Shown here one piece after another: positions 16,479 through 25,198 of a stretch of DNA of 64,000 bases. The stretch lies in the NCBI RefSeq assembly GCF_016758175.1, contig NZ_QYAB01000001.1:951162-1015161 (forward strand), written 5' to 3'. The notes beneath the pieces are model-generated. The model was not told where the DNA came from. It worked only from the letters and a program-made list of their open reading frames with translations, and made no database searches. Positions within the stretch are counted from its first letter, which is position 1; every line of letters begins with the position of its first letter. A program made the translations under genes and the position numbers. The DNA comes from Leucobacter zeae (lineage in GTDB: Bacteria > Actinomycetota > Actinomycetes > Actinomycetales > Microbacteriaceae).

Positions 16479-16586
16479 CAGGGGTACTCCAAACGCGTGA
16501 ACGAGAAAGAGGGGCAGCGTGTGGCGCTGCAATGAGGGGCGGGTGCGGCAGCCGGCTGAGTCGCGGGGCGGGCTGCCGCACCCGGG

Positions 16587-17105
16587 TCAGCGGGCGACCG
16601 CTTCCCGCTGCGCGGCCGGCGTTGTGGTGGCCTGGGGCGTGTCGGGTTCGAGTTGTGCTTCGCGTTCGGCGAGCGCCTGCTGCATCTCCCGTGCGGGGGT
16701 GTCGTGCTGCGGGCTGTCGCGGTCGGGGCGGCGACGATCGACGGTGTAGTTCGTGGTGTTGTTGTCGTGCCCGATCCGGGACGCGACGTACTGCTCGCGC
16801 TCCTGGCCCTCACTGTTGGTGTATTCGCGCTTCTCGGCCACGGCGATGAAGTTGTCGCCTTTGCGGAACTTCTCGTACGCGCGTTCGGCGGACTTGCGGT
16901 ACATCACCAGATCACCGAAGTCGGGCTCGAGCTCGGTGTACGAGCCGTCCTCCTCGCGTCGGGACTGCGGCTTACCGATCCGGGCATAGAACCGCGCATC
17001 GCCTTTGCTCGTGAACGTCAGCTCCGGGTCGGAAGCGATGAACCCCCACAGCGGCTTCTTCTGCCGCTGCTGCTCCTCGGCTTGTTCCTGCGGTTCGTCG
17101 GCCAT
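16587..17105 (-). CDS. ssb: Single-stranded DNA-binding protein of the element
   Basis: 172 residues. After a charged lead of about 17 residues, residues 18-115 show the OB-fold pattern of actinobacterial element-encoded SSB proteins (GFIASDPELTFTSKGDARFYARIG, then DFGDLVMYRKSAERAYEKFRKGDNFIAVAE). The C-terminus is an acidic-Gln/Thr linker and lacks the usual DDDIPF tip, so it may not recruit the host replication proteins in the normal way. It would coat single-stranded element DNA during transfer. It is separated by about 70 bp, including a recurrent motif, from the coupling ATPase gene. Confidence 0.85.
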   Translation of the reverse strand: MADEPQEQAEEQQRQKKPLWGFIASDPELTFTSKGDARFYARIGKPQSRREEDGSYTELEPDFGDLVMYRKSAERAYEKFRKGDNFIAVAEKREYTNSEGQEREQYVASRIGHDNNTTNYTVDRRRPDRDSPQHDTPAREMQQALAEREAQLEPDTPQATTTPAAQREAVAR

Positions 17106-17155
17106 CAGCTCACTCCTTGCCTCGCGCCCCGCAGCCGTGGTGTGGGGTCACCAGG

Positions 17156-17163
17156 CAGGTACG
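17156..17163 (-). promoter_or_regulatory. Recurrent CAGGTRCG element upstream of transfer genes (best example)
   Basis: CAGGTACG sits 51 bases before the ssb start. The same 8-mer, with A or G at the sixth base, also occurs at 19043, 33681, 36110, 38055, 38430, 42859, 43532, 47519 and 48680, with TAGGTGCG at 40391 and GGGTGCGG at 16541. Each lies 24-64 bases upstream of a minus-strand start codon. Read in the direction of these genes it is CGYACCTG. The role is unknown; see findings. Confidence 0.6.
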
Positions 17164-17178
17164 ACCCCCACCAGCCCC

Positions 17179-18990
17179 CTACACCGCCTCGTCTCCGTCA
17201 GCACCGTCCGTGGCCTCCGGGCTGGGGGTGGCACCCTGCTGGAGGGTCTGCTCGATTTCGGCGCGGTCGGTGCGGAGCTGTTTCGCGTCGGGGCGGCCCG
17301 TCCAGGGGCGCAGCCGGGTGATGATGGGGCGTGCGGTGCGGAGCATCACGACCCCGGTGCCGAACGGGAGGGTGCGCAGGATGTCGGGTGGGAGGATCGG
17401 CACCCTGCGGATGGATCGCTGGTTGGAGTGCGCCCCGTAGGCGTCGGTCGTGATCGCGTCGGTGGTCTCGTCCCGTTCCCCGATCAACGTGGAGAGGTCT
17501 TGCAGGTCGCGGGAGTTGGAGGCGCCGCCGAGGATGATCTTCACGATCGCTGCATCCCAGATCGCCGACGCCTGGTTCTCGCCCCACTTCTCCCGCGCCT
17601 GCGCGAGCGACTGCAGCACCGGCACCGGGGTGATCCCGGTGCCCCCGCCTTCGGCCATCAGCGTCGGCAGCGACGGCAAGGGGCTCAAGTTTCCGATCTC
17701 GTCCAGCATGAGCAGCAGGGGCGGGTCGAGGCGTGCGCCGGGTGAGTGGGCGGCGATCTTCCTCGCGGTCTCGACGAGGTCTTCGATGAACGCGGCCACC
17801 AGCGCCGCCGACGCCCCCGCCCCCGCCCCGGTCGCAAGGAGGTAGAGGGTGCCGTTGCCGGTGAGGAACTCTTCGGGGTCGAATTCCTCCCCAGCCGCCG
17901 GGGTGACCGCGTCGAGCACGCGCGGGTCGGCGAGCGCTGCGAACGCGAGGGACACGCCCTGCCAGATCGAGTCGCGGGTGCGGGGGTCTGCTTGCACCAT
18001 CGCGTCCAGTGAGTCGGCCCACCCGTCGGCCGCTGCGGGGTGGGAGGAGAGGATCCTGACCGCGTCGGCGGCGAGCGTGGGGTTCAGCGCCCACTGGTAC
18101 AGGGTTCGCGCGTCGCGGCCGTCGAGGGCTGCGGCGTGGAGGAGGCACTGGATCGCGGCGGTCGTTTTCCCTTCCCAGAAGCCCGCGTCCTGCACGCCGC
18201 CGAACCCGGTCGCGGTGGCGAGGCCTTTCGCGCGGATCATCGCGGTGAGGGGATCCTGACAGCCGCGCACCGGCGACCACCGCATCCCCGCCGGAAGCCC
18301 CGGCGCGATCTGTTGCGGATCGAACACCGCGACCTTCCCTTTCCGGGCACGGGCCTGCATCGTCGCGGTGAGGTTGTCCGGCCGCGTCGACGTCGTGATC
18401 ACCGCGCCGGGGGCGTCGAGGATCGCGTTCACGGCAACGAAGAACCCTTTACCCGCACGCGGCGGCCCGATGAGGAGGATCGAGTCCTCCACGGTCGCCC
18501 ACACCTGCCCGCCCTTGCCGTGCCCGAGGAGATACCCGACCTGCTCCGGCGTCACCGTCCCGTTCAGTGACGGGCGCAGCGTCGACGCCTTCCGCAGCAG
18601 CGCTTTCCGGGAGGCGACCTTCACGACCTCGGCCGCGGTCGCCGTTCCCGCGAGCCGGTGCGGATCTACCGTCGACCTTGCGCGGAGGATCGCCCGCACC
18701 ACGAGCAGGATCGCCCCGGCCAGGGTGAGGAGGAAGGCGGCGACGACCGCCCAGTACAGGATCGGGTTCAGCCCGTCCGCGCCGAGCGCCGCACCCGGGT
18801 CGAGCGGGGTGGCGAGCACGCCGAGTCCGGAGGTGAACCCGCCCGACGGCTCGGGGAGGCCGGTGAGGAACGCGGCCACGGTGCCTGCGAGGCGGAGCAG
18901 CCCGGTGAACGCGGCGGCAGCGACGAGGGCGCCGAGTGCGAGATTGATGAAGACGTCGTTGGCAGGCCTCGCCTGCACCGGCCCAGACAT
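17179..18990 (-). CDS. Type IV coupling ATPase (VirD4/TraG/TraD family)
   Basis: 603 residues. Two membrane helices near the N-terminus (about 14-42 and 76-100) are followed by a cytoplasmic motor domain with Walker A GPPRAGKG at 175-182 and Walker B LLMLDEIGNLSPL near 410. The stretch GITPVPVLQSLAQAREKWGE is the motif III region typical of TraG-like proteins. Such proteins form the hexamer that delivers the relaxase-DNA complex to the secretion channel. The C-terminal about 60 residues are disordered. The gene is followed by ssb and preceded by a long hairpin and two small unknown proteins of the same operon. Confidence 0.92.
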   Translation of the reverse strand: MSGPVQARPANDVFINLALGALVAAAAFTGLLRLAGTVAAFLTGLPEPSGGFTSGLGVLATPLDPGAALGADGLNPILYWAVVAAFLLTLAGAILLVVRAILRARSTVDPHRLAGTATAAEVVKVASRKALLRKASTLRPSLNGTVTPEQVGYLLGHGKGGQVWATVEDSILLIGPPRAGKGFFVAVNAILDAPGAVITTSTRPDNLTATMQARARKGKVAVFDPQQIAPGLPAGMRWSPVRGCQDPLTAMIRAKGLATATGFGGVQDAGFWEGKTTAAIQCLLHAAALDGRDARTLYQWALNPTLAADAVRILSSHPAAADGWADSLDAMVQADPRTRDSIWQGVSLAFAALADPRVLDAVTPAAGEEFDPEEFLTGNGTLYLLATGAGAGASAALVAAFIEDLVETARKIAAHSPGARLDPPLLLMLDEIGNLSPLPSLPTLMAEGGGTGITPVPVLQSLAQAREKWGENQASAIWDAAIVKIILGGASNSRDLQDLSTLIGERDETTDAITTDAYGAHSNQRSIRRVPILPPDILRTLPFGTGVVMLRTARPIITRLRPWTGRPDAKQLRTDRAEIEQTLQQGATPSPEATDGADGDEAV

Positions 18991-18994
18991 TCGG

Positions 18995-19048
18995 CACCTG
19001 CCTCCCGACCCCAGGGGTTGAACGGTGGGTGGGGTCAGGAGGCAGGTG
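18995..19048. repeat. 18-bp hairpin upstream of the coupling-ATPase gene
   Basis: CACCTGCCTCCCGACCCC (18995-19012) and its near-exact complement (19031-19048, one mismatch) flank an 18-base loop between the coupling ATPase start and the end of the next gene. The right arm contains the recurrent CAGGTGCG element. It could be a terminator, an attenuator or an operator. Confidence 0.6.
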
Positions 19049-19089
19049 CGGCGGCAGACAGCGGGGTCTGGTCGAAGCGGGTTGCTGGG

Positions 19090-19629
19090 TTAGTCGATGC
19101 GTTGCACGGAGGCGGTGCCGGAGATCCGGCCGAACAGCAGCACCTCCCCGGCAGGCTTCGGCGCCTCGCCCCGATCCAGGAGCGCCCGCACACCTCCGGT
19201 GTGGTCGGCGGAGGCGTGCCGCAGGATCACCGCGACCGCGACATCCTCCCCGGCGATGAACCCGTCCGCAGTGAACTCCACCAAGCTCGACAGTGGCATC
19301 CCCTGCGACGGACTCTCGGGTGGGGCGAACGGGGAAGGCGGTGCGGGCGGGGTGAGGACATCGGCCTGGATGCTGCCATCGAGCTCTCGCACCTCCACCC
19401 GCGTCGGGGACGCGAGCCTGGCGACGAGCTCGGTGACGGTCTGCGCGATCGCGTCCCGGCGGATCGGGGTCGCGGCGAGCTTGTCGCCGTTGACCGTCAC
19501 GATCAGCGTGTCCGCGCTCACCGCCTCGAGCAGAATCTGCGGCAACACCGCAGGCACCACCACTGTCCGTGGCGTGTCGGCTGGGGTGGTCGGCTGGGGC
19601 TGCGTACGGCGGCGACGTGGAAGGCTCAT
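19090..19629 (-). CDS. Hypothetical protein of the transfer operon
   Basis: 179 residues from ATG 19629, which overlaps the stop of the next upstream gene by four bases. After a basic, Pro/Thr-rich lead (RRRRTQPQPTTPADTP) there is a compact domain (about 22-95) ending in VTELVARLASPTRVEVREL, then a Pro-rich linker and a C-terminal domain rich in Ala, Val and Gly (about 125-179). I do not recognise the family. Its position beside the coupling ATPase suggests a role in DNA processing or mating-channel assembly. There is no signal peptide or membrane helix. Confidence 0.65.
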   Translation of the reverse strand: MSLPRRRRTQPQPTTPADTPRTVVVPAVLPQILLEAVSADTLIVTVNGDKLAATPIRRDAIAQTVTELVARLASPTRVEVRELDGSIQADVLTPPAPPSPFAPPESPSQGMPLSSLVEFTADGFIAGEDVAVAVILRHASADHTGGVRALLDRGEAPKPAGEVLLFGRISGTASVQRID

Positions 19630-20087
19630 GCCATGAAGGTGCGACCCGCGCCCGGCCGTCCCGGCTCTGGCCGCTCGGTCACTTCGACGATGAGGGTCGC
19701 TTCGCGTTCGGCGAGCTCGGAGATCGCGCCGGCCCAGCCTTCCGCGATCACGATCAGGCGCTCGTAGCCGGCCGACGCGATCTCGCCCTCGGCGAACGTC
19801 ACCCACGGATACCGGCCGCGAGGGTCGGCAAGGCAAGCTTGGGACTCCCACGTCCAGGAGGTGGGGACGCGCTCATCATCAGACCAGTCGGTGCCGGTGT
19901 ACTGCTCGGTGATCGCCAGCCGGGGCGAGGAGCCGGCCATCGGGGTGAACACGTAGTGCCCGGCCCCGAACGTGACCGGATCCGCATCCGCCAAGAACAC
20001 GTGCTTCCCGAACCTGCGGCCGACCTCCCGCAGCCCGTCATCGAGGGCCATCATGTTCCGCACCAGCTCCTCCCGTGAGAGACTCAT
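19626..20087 (-). CDS. Hypothetical cytoplasmic protein of the transfer operon
   Basis: 153 residues from ATG 20087; its stop overlaps the next start by ATGA. The protein (REELVRNMMALDDGLREVGRR, then a beta-rich middle SSPRLAITEQYTGTDW and FAEGEIASAGYERLIVIAEG) has no signal peptide or membrane segment. I do not recognise a family. It is the most upstream gene of this transfer operon before the arsenic cargo, and the convergent or overlapping integrase-like gene begins within its start region. Being translationally coupled to the following gene, both are likely to act together. Confidence 0.6.
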   Translation of the reverse strand: MSLSREELVRNMMALDDGLREVGRRFGKHVFLADADPVTFGAGHYVFTPMAGSSPRLAITEQYTGTDWSDDERVPTSWTWESQACLADPRGRYPWVTFAEGEIASAGYERLIVIAEGWAGAISELAEREATLIVEVTERPEPGRPGAGRTFMA

Positions 20088-20853
20088 GACACCCCTCCCG
20101 CCTCCCCGCGACACGATGACCGTCAAAGGCCAGATGTACGGCATCCTCCCCGCGATCACTCGCTGGGTCGACGACGGGCGCACCAGCCTCGCAGGGATCA
20201 GCACCGAAGACATCCTCGCCGCCCTCCCTGACGACCCCTCGCGCCGTCACACCATGATGCTCGGTTTCCGCAGTCTGTTCACGATCCTGCGCGGCCGCAA
20301 GCAGGTCTTCACCGACCCGACGAATGCGATACCGCTGCGCGGCCCGCGGCGCAACACACCGCTGCCGATGGAGCCCACGGCGATCCGGGACGCCCTGGTC
20401 GACCCCGACCCCGCAGTGGCGTTGGCCGTCTCTCTCGTCGCCTTCCACGCCCTGACCACGCAGCAGGTCCAGCACATCCAACTCACCGACATCATCGACG
20501 GACGTCTGCGAATGCCCGACGTCCGCTTCATCCCGCTCGCGAAACCTGTCCGCGTCCGCCTGAGCGCGTGGCTCGGCCACCGTGCCCAGCGCTGGCCGGA
20601 AACGAAGAACCCCTACCTGCTCGTCACCGTCCAGACCGCGCCCCGTCTCTCGCCGCCCGGCCGGAACTTCCCCTGGAAGAAGGCCGGAGTGACAGCCCAG
20701 GCCCTGCGCACCGACCGGATTCTCTATGAAGTCGAGCAGGCCGGCGGCGACGTCAGGCGCATCTGCGACCTCTTCGGCATCGGCATCGAGACCGCGCTGC
20801 GCTACTCCCACACCGCCACGGGACCGCAGAACATCACGGCCGACAGTGCGTAG
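20086..20853 (+). CDS. Integrase-like protein, catalytically degenerate
   Basis: About 255 residues from ATG 20086; ATG 20116 is also possible. The C-terminal half (FHALTTQQVQHIQLTDI, then VRVRLSAWLGHRAQRW, and ICDLFGIGIETALRYSHT) follows the sequence order of a tyrosine recombinase catalytic domain, but the first catalytic Arg and the HxxR pair are not in place; only the last Tyr (RYSHT) remains. It lacks the usual N-terminal arm and core domains or has a shortened one. Degenerate integrase relatives of this kind sit at the ends of integrated cargo, and here the arsenic genes begin 90 bp downstream. It may be a remnant of the recombinase that brought in the cargo. Confidence 0.55.
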   Translation: MTPLPPPRDTMTVKGQMYGILPAITRWVDDGRTSLAGISTEDILAALPDDPSRRHTMMLGFRSLFTILRGRKQVFTDPTNAIPLRGPRRNTPLPMEPTAIRDALVDPDPAVALAVSLVAFHALTTQQVQHIQLTDIIDGRLRMPDVRFIPLAKPVRVRLSAWLGHRAQRWPETKNPYLLVTVQTAPRLSPPGRNFPWKKAGVTAQALRTDRILYEVEQAGGDVRRICDLFGIGIETALRYSHTATGPQNITADSA

Positions 20854-20941
20854 CCGCCTCGGAAGATGAACCTTCGGCAAACACCACCCAGATGCGCCTC
20901 GCCGACTTGCCGCGTGCTTCGAGAAGCGTCAATATAGATAC

Positions 20942-21916
20942 ATGTCGAATCAAGAGGTCGAGTTGGTCATCGTCGGGTCCGGTCCCGCCGGGTACACCGC
21001 GGCGGTCTACGCTGCTCGTGCGGGGCTTGCCCCGGTCGTGATCGCCGGCTCGGTGACCGCGGGCGGGGCGTTGATGACGACGACCGAGGTGGAGAACTTC
21101 CCCGGCTTCGTCGATGGTGTGCAGGGTCCGGAGTTGATGGAGTCGATGCGGGCGCAGGCTGAACGGTTCGGCGCTCAGATCGTCTACGACGACGCGACCC
21201 GCCTCGACCTCGAGGGCGACGTGAAGATCATCGAGACCGGTGCCGGGGCCACGTATCGGGCGCGGGCGGTGGTCCTGGCGATGGGCTCCGCGTACCGCAA
21301 GCTCGACCTCCCCGAGGAGGACCGCTTTTCCGGGCACGGAGTGTCCTGGTGCGCGACGTGCGACGGGTTCTTCTTCCGCGACCAGGAGATCGCCGTGGTC
21401 GGCGGCGGAGACTCCGCGATGGAGGAGGCCCTGTTTCTCACCCGGTTCGCGTCGAAAGTGACCGTCGTGCACCGCCGGGACGAGTTCCGGGCGTCGAAGA
21501 TCATGGCGCAGCGCGTGCTGGACGACCCGAAGATCGAGGTCGCCTGGAACAGCGAGGTCGCCGCGATCCTCGGCGACGAGCAGGTCACCGGGCTCACGCT
21601 GCGCGATAGCGTCACTGGGACCGAGCGGAGACTCGACGCGACGGGGGTGTTCGTCGCGGTCGGGCACGACCCGCGTTCAGATCTCGTGACCGGCCAGGTC
21701 GACACCGACGCGGACGGGTACGTGCGGGTCGCGCACCCGTCGACGCGGACGAACCTGGCCGGGGTGTTCGCGGCCGGGGATCTCGTCGATCACACGTACC
21801 GGCAGGCGATCACCGCCGCGGGCACCGGCTGCGCGGCCGCGCAGGACGCCCAGCACTACCTGTCGAACCTTGCTCCCGCCACCGTTTCCGCACCTGTTCT
21901 GGAGGTTTCCGCATGA
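20942..21916 (+). CDS. trxB: Thioredoxin reductase
   Basis: 324 residues with the full thioredoxin reductase pattern: [16 protein letters not shown] (FAD site), CATCDG at about 137-142 (redox-active CxxC), [15 protein letters not shown] (NADPH site), and GVFAAGDL near the end. It starts an operon with trxA and acr3; its stop overlaps the trxA start by four bases. Together with TrxA it supplies electrons for the arsenate reductases downstream. A TATAGA box (20933-20938) lies only three bases before the ATG, so the transcript may be leaderless or the real promoter slightly further up. Confidence 0.95.
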   Translation: MSNQEVELVIVGSGPAGYTAAVYAARAGLAPVVIAGSVTAGGALMTTTEVENFPGFVDGVQGPELMESMRAQAERFGAQIVYDDATRLDLEGDVKIIETGAGATYRARAVVLAMGSAYRKLDLPEEDRFSGHGVSWCATCDGFFFRDQEIAVVGGGDSAMEEALFLTRFASKVTVVHRRDEFRASKIMAQRVLDDPKIEVAWNSEVAAILGDEQVTGLTLRDSVTGTERRLDATGVFVAVGHDPRSDLVTGQVDTDADGYVRVAHPSTRTNLAGVFAAGDLVDHTYRQAITAAGTGCAAAQDAQHYLSNLAPATVSAPVLEVSA

Positions 21917-22239
21917 GCACCGTCACCCCCGTCACCGACGCCACGTTCCGGGCCGAGGTGCTCGACTCCGAGCTGCCCGTCGTGGTCGACATCTGGGCGG
22001 CCTGGTGCGGGCCATGCAAGGCGATCGCCCCGATCCTGGACCAGCTCGCCGGTGAGTACGCGGGCCGGGTGAAGATCGTGAAGGTCGATGCCGATCAGAA
22101 CCCCGAGACCGTGACCGCCGCCGGCGTGACCTCGATCCCGGCCCTCGGGTTCTATCGGAACGGGGAACGGGTGGACGTGTTGATCGGCGCGCACCCGAAG
22201 CCCGTCTACGCGACGAAGATCGAGGAGCCGCTCGCATGA
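21913..22239 (+). CDS. trxA: Thioredoxin
   Basis: 108 residues with the active site WAAWCGPCK near residue 28, cis-proline SIPALGFY and a typical C-terminal helix. It overlaps trxB upstream and acr3 downstream by four bases each, so the three are translationally coupled. It is the electron donor expected for the low-molecular-weight-phosphatase type arsenate reductases encoded further along. Placing a dedicated thioredoxin system inside an arsenic operon is a known actinobacterial arrangement. Confidence 0.95.
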   Translation: MSTVTPVTDATFRAEVLDSELPVVVDIWAAWCGPCKAIAPILDQLAGEYAGRVKIVKVDADQNPETVTAAGVTSIPALGFYRNGERVDVLIGAHPKPVYATKIEEPLA

Positions 22240-23336
22240 CCGACACCGTGACCCGCACCGCACCGAAACGGCTCTCCACACTCGACAAGTGGCTGCCGCT
22301 GTGGATCGGCCTCGCCATGGTCGCCGGTCTCCTCCTCGGCCGGTTCGTGCCTGTGCTCTCCGACGTGCTGTCCGCGATGGAGGTCGGTGGGATCTCGGTC
22401 CCGATCGGGCTGGGCCTGCTGGTGATGATGTATCCGGTGCTCGCGAAGGTCCGCTACGACAAGGTCGCCGCCGTCACCGGAGACAAGAAGCTCCTGGTCT
22501 CTTCGCTCGTGCTGAACTGGCTCGTGGGGCCGGCGGTGATGTTCGCCCTGGCCTGGATCTTCCTGCCGGATCTGCCCGAGTACCGCACCGGGCTGATCAT
22601 CGTCGGGCTCGCCCGCTGCATCGCGATGGTCGTGATCTGGAACGATCTGGCCTGCGGTGACCGGGAAGCGACCGCGGTGCTGGTGGCGATGAACTCGGTG
22701 TTCCAGGTCGTCGCGTTCTCCCTGCTGGGCTGGTTCTATCTCACCGTCCTGCCGGGCTGGCTGGGGCTGGACACGCAAGGACTGGAGATCTCAGTCTGGC
22801 AGATCGCGCTGAATGTGATCGTCTTCCTCGGCGTCCCCCTCGCCGCGGGGTTCGCCTCGCGGTGGATCGGCGAGAAGCGGAAGGGGCGCGACTGGTACGA
22901 GGAGACGTTCCTTCCGAGGGTCGGGCCGTGGGCGCTGTACGGCCTGCTGTTCACGATCGTGCTGCTGTTCGCCCTCCAGGGCGAACAGGTCACCTCCCGG
23001 CCGATGGACGTCGCCCGGATCGCACTTCCCTTGCTGGTGTACTTCGGGCTGATGTGGTTCGCGGGGCTGCTGCTCGGCAAGGGCATCGGCCTGAGCTACG
23101 CGCGATCGACGACGCTCGCGTTCACCGCGGCCGGGAACAACTTCGAACTGGCCATCGCGGTCGCCATCGGCACCTTCGGCGCGGCCTCCGGGCAGGCCTT
23201 GGCGGGGGTCGTCGGCCCGCTCATCGAGGTGCCCGTGTTGGTGGGGCTGGTCTACGTCTCGCTCTGGGCGGCGAAAGCCTGGTTCCGCACCGACCCCTAC
23301 GCCACCGAATCCACGATCGAATCGAGGACGTCATGA
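22236..23336 (+). CDS. acr3: ACR3-type arsenite efflux permease
   Basis: 366 residues with ten predicted membrane helices and no ATPase. RCIAMVVIWNDLACGDREATAV carries the conserved Cys and the polar helix that bind arsenite in the ACR3 family, and LPLWIGLAMVAGLLLGRF is the first helix of this family. It exports trivalent arsenite from the cytoplasm using the proton gradient. It overlaps trxA by four bases and its stop overlaps the arsR-arsC fusion start, so it belongs to the same transcript. Confidence 0.95.
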   Translation: MTDTVTRTAPKRLSTLDKWLPLWIGLAMVAGLLLGRFVPVLSDVLSAMEVGGISVPIGLGLLVMMYPVLAKVRYDKVAAVTGDKKLLVSSLVLNWLVGPAVMFALAWIFLPDLPEYRTGLIIVGLARCIAMVVIWNDLACGDREATAVLVAMNSVFQVVAFSLLGWFYLTVLPGWLGLDTQGLEISVWQIALNVIVFLGVPLAAGFASRWIGEKRKGRDWYEETFLPRVGPWALYGLLFTIVLLFALQGEQVTSRPMDVARIALPLLVYFGLMWFAGLLLGKGIGLSYARSTTLAFTAAGNNFELAIAVAIGTFGAASGQALAGVVGPLIEVPVLVGLVYVSLWAAKAWFRTDPYATESTIESRTS

Positions 23337-24334
23337 CCGACACCGCTGTCCTTCCCGACGCCGAGGCGTGCGCGCCCTCTGCGATGCACGCGATCGGCGC
23401 CGACGCAGCTGCGACTGTGGCCGGGGCGCTCAAGGCGCTGGCGGATCCGCTGCGGCTGCGGATGCTGTCCGCGATCGCGACCGACCCGCGCGGCGAGTCC
23501 TGCGTGTGCGATCTCGCGGAGCTCGCCGACGTGTCCCAGCCGACCGTCTCCCACCATCTGAAGGTGTTGAAGGAGACCGGGATGCTGCGGTCCGAGCGGC
23601 GCAGTACGTGGGTCTGGTACCGGATCGCGCCGGGCAAGCAGCGCGCCGTCGCGGCCCTCCTCGACGCGTTCGCACCAGCGGCAGTCGCCGACGAGCCGGA
23701 GGACGCTCAGGCGCGAGTTGAAGCGTTGCGGCAGATGGACGCCCGCGTGACCCGGCTCGCCGAGGAACTGGCCAACGAGCTGACCGGGCTGCACCGTGAT
23801 GTCGTGATCGCGATCGTGCGCGAGTCCTACGCGGGCCTGGTGCGGTCGGCGAAGCTGACGCAGCACATGATCCCGCTGACCGAGCGCTTCGCCCGCCAGC
23901 GCCTCGCCGACCTCACCCGGGATCGGTCTTCGGGGGTGCCGCAGGTGCTGTTCGTGTGCGTGCAGAACGCGGGCCGTTCCCAGCTCGCCGCCGCCATCGT
24001 CAACCAGCTCGCCGACGGCCGAGTGATCGCCCGTTCCGCAGGCTCGACCCCGGCGTCGGACCTGCACCCGCACGTGCGCTCCCTGCTCGTCGAGATCGAA
24101 GGCGAGCAGGAGGCTCGGGATGCGTTCCCGAAGCCGCTGACCGACGACGCCGTCCGCGCCGCGGACGTTGTGGTGACGATGGGCTGCGGCGACGTGTGCC
24201 CGATCATCCCGGGTGTCCGCTACGAGGATTGGGCCGTCGGCGACCCCGCCCTCGCCTCCCCGCAAGGGGTCGACGCGATCCGACACGACATCGAGTCCCG
24301 CGTCCGCGCCCTCCTCGCGACCCTCACCGACTGA
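23333..24334 (+). CDS. ArsR regulator fused to arsenate reductase (LMW phosphatase fold)
   Basis: 333 residues with three parts. Residues 15-105 form an ArsR-type winged helix with CVCDLAELADVSQPTVSHHL, where the two cysteines (CVC) are the arsenite-sensing site. Residues 105-190 form an alpha-helical bundle (DAQARVEALRQMDARVTRLA and ITVTERF-like helices) known in some actinobacterial arsenate reductases. Residues 195-333 form a low-molecular-weight-phosphatase reductase with VLFVCVQNAGRSQLAAA at its catalytic loop. So one protein may both sense arsenite and reduce arsenate, or be cleaved. It shares its first bases with the acr3 stop and is followed 15 bp on by a stand-alone arsC. Confidence 0.92.
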   Translation: MTDTAVLPDAEACAPSAMHAIGADAAATVAGALKALADPLRLRMLSAIATDPRGESCVCDLAELADVSQPTVSHHLKVLKETGMLRSERRSTWVWYRIAPGKQRAVAALLDAFAPAAVADEPEDAQARVEALRQMDARVTRLAEELANELTGLHRDVVIAIVRESYAGLVRSAKLTQHMIPLTERFARQRLADLTRDRSSGVPQVLFVCVQNAGRSQLAAAIVNQLADGRVIARSAGSTPASDLHPHVRSLLVEIEGEQEARDAFPKPLTDDAVRAADVVVTMGCGDVCPIIPGVRYEDWAVGDPALASPQGVDAIRHDIESRVRALLATLTD

Positions 24335-24349
24335 AAGAAGCCAAAGTTC

Positions 24350-24754
24350 ATGACCGTTCAGCAGCCCTCTGTCCTGTTCGTCTGCGTCCACAACGCCGGC
24401 CGCTCCCAGATGGCCGCCGGCTACCTCCGCCACCTCGCCGCAGGCCGCATCGAGGTCCGCTCGGCCGGGTCCATGCCCGCCGAGCAGATCAACCCCGTGG
24501 CCGTCGAAGCCATGCGCGAGGAAGGGATTGACATCACCGCCGAGCAGCCGAAGGTGCTCACCACCGAGGCGGTGCAGGCCTCCGACGTGGTGATCACGAT
24601 GGGCTGCGGCGACGCCTGCCCGTTCTTCCCGGGCAAGCGGTACGAGGACTGGAAGCTCGACGACCCCGCCGGACAGGGCATCGAGGCGGTGCGCCCGATC
24701 CGCGACGAGATCAAGGGGCGCATCGAAGCGCTCTTGGCAGAGCTGCTCGTCTGA
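24350..24754 (+). CDS. arsC: Arsenate reductase, thioredoxin-coupled
   Basis: 134 residues of the low-molecular-weight-phosphatase-fold arsenate reductase family. The catalytic loop is VLFVCVHNAGRSQMAAGY near residues 8-26, and MGCGDACPFFPGKRYEDWKLDDP near 84-106 holds the other two redox cysteines and the Asp. It reduces arsenate to arsenite, which ACR3 then exports; the neighbouring thioredoxin and its reductase renew it. It follows the arsR-arsC fusion after 15 bp and precedes a hairpin terminator. Confidence 0.95.
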   Translation: MTVQQPSVLFVCVHNAGRSQMAAGYLRHLAAGRIEVRSAGSMPAEQINPVAVEAMREEGIDITAEQPKVLTTEAVQASDVVITMGCGDACPFFPGKRYEDWKLDDPAGQGIEAVRPIRDEIKGRIEALLAELLV

Positions 24755-24769
24755 GGGAGTGTGAGCGCC

Positions 24770-24802
24770 GGAGGGGCAAGCAACATCGGCGCTTGCCCCT
24801 CC
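24770..24802 (+). terminator. Hairpin terminator after arsC
   Basis: A perfect 12-bp stem (GGAGGGGCAAGC, 24770-24781, and its complement 24791-24802) with a 9-base loop lies 15 bp after the arsC stop. It separates the plus-strand arsenic operon from the convergent metal-ATPase operon. No clear T-run follows. Confidence 0.75.
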
Positions 24803-24889
24803 CATGCTCTTGAGGGAGCTCGATCCATGCGGGGAACATCGTTGTGCCGCGGGTGTGGCCCGCTAATTGCGTCCCCAGTGGTTGTCGCT

Positions 24890-25198
24890 CTATCGAGAAG
24901 CGCCTCGCAGCGCTGCTTCGATCTGCTCCGGCGTGGGCGCTCCGGCGAATCCGCTTTCCGTCGAGTAGACGCGGCACGCGAGCGAGCGGACCGGTGCGGT
25001 CGGGAACAGGTCGACGCCGTCGACTAGGAGCGTGGGTGATCCTCCGAACGGAGAATTCGTCGCTTCGGCCTCGGTCCGGATGGCTACCAGTTCGACGGCC
25101 ACGTCCACAAATCCGATTGCGTCCAGCGCAGCACGCGCGTTGGCTTCGGCGATGTCCGTGTTCGGGCAGTCGAGGATGTGCAACAGTTCGACCTTCAT
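24890..25198 (-). CDS. Small thioredoxin-like protein of the metal-ATPase operon
   Basis: 102 residues. The start (MKVELLHILDCPNTDIAEAN) is the first strand and a Cys-Pro-Asn turn of a thioredoxin-like domain, and GSPTLLVDGVDLFP has the cis-Pro region of that fold. There is one more Cys (LACRVY). Small proteins of this sort occur next to metal-ion resistance genes and may bind a metal or act as a redox partner. The stop of the P1B ATPase gene overlaps its start by four bases, so it is co-translated with it. The precise role is not known. Confidence 0.75.
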   Translation of the reverse strand: MKVELLHILDCPNTDIAEANARAALDAIGFVDVAVELVAIRTEAEATNSPFGGSPTLLVDGVDLFPTAPVRSLACRVYSTESGFAGAPTPEQIEAALRGASR

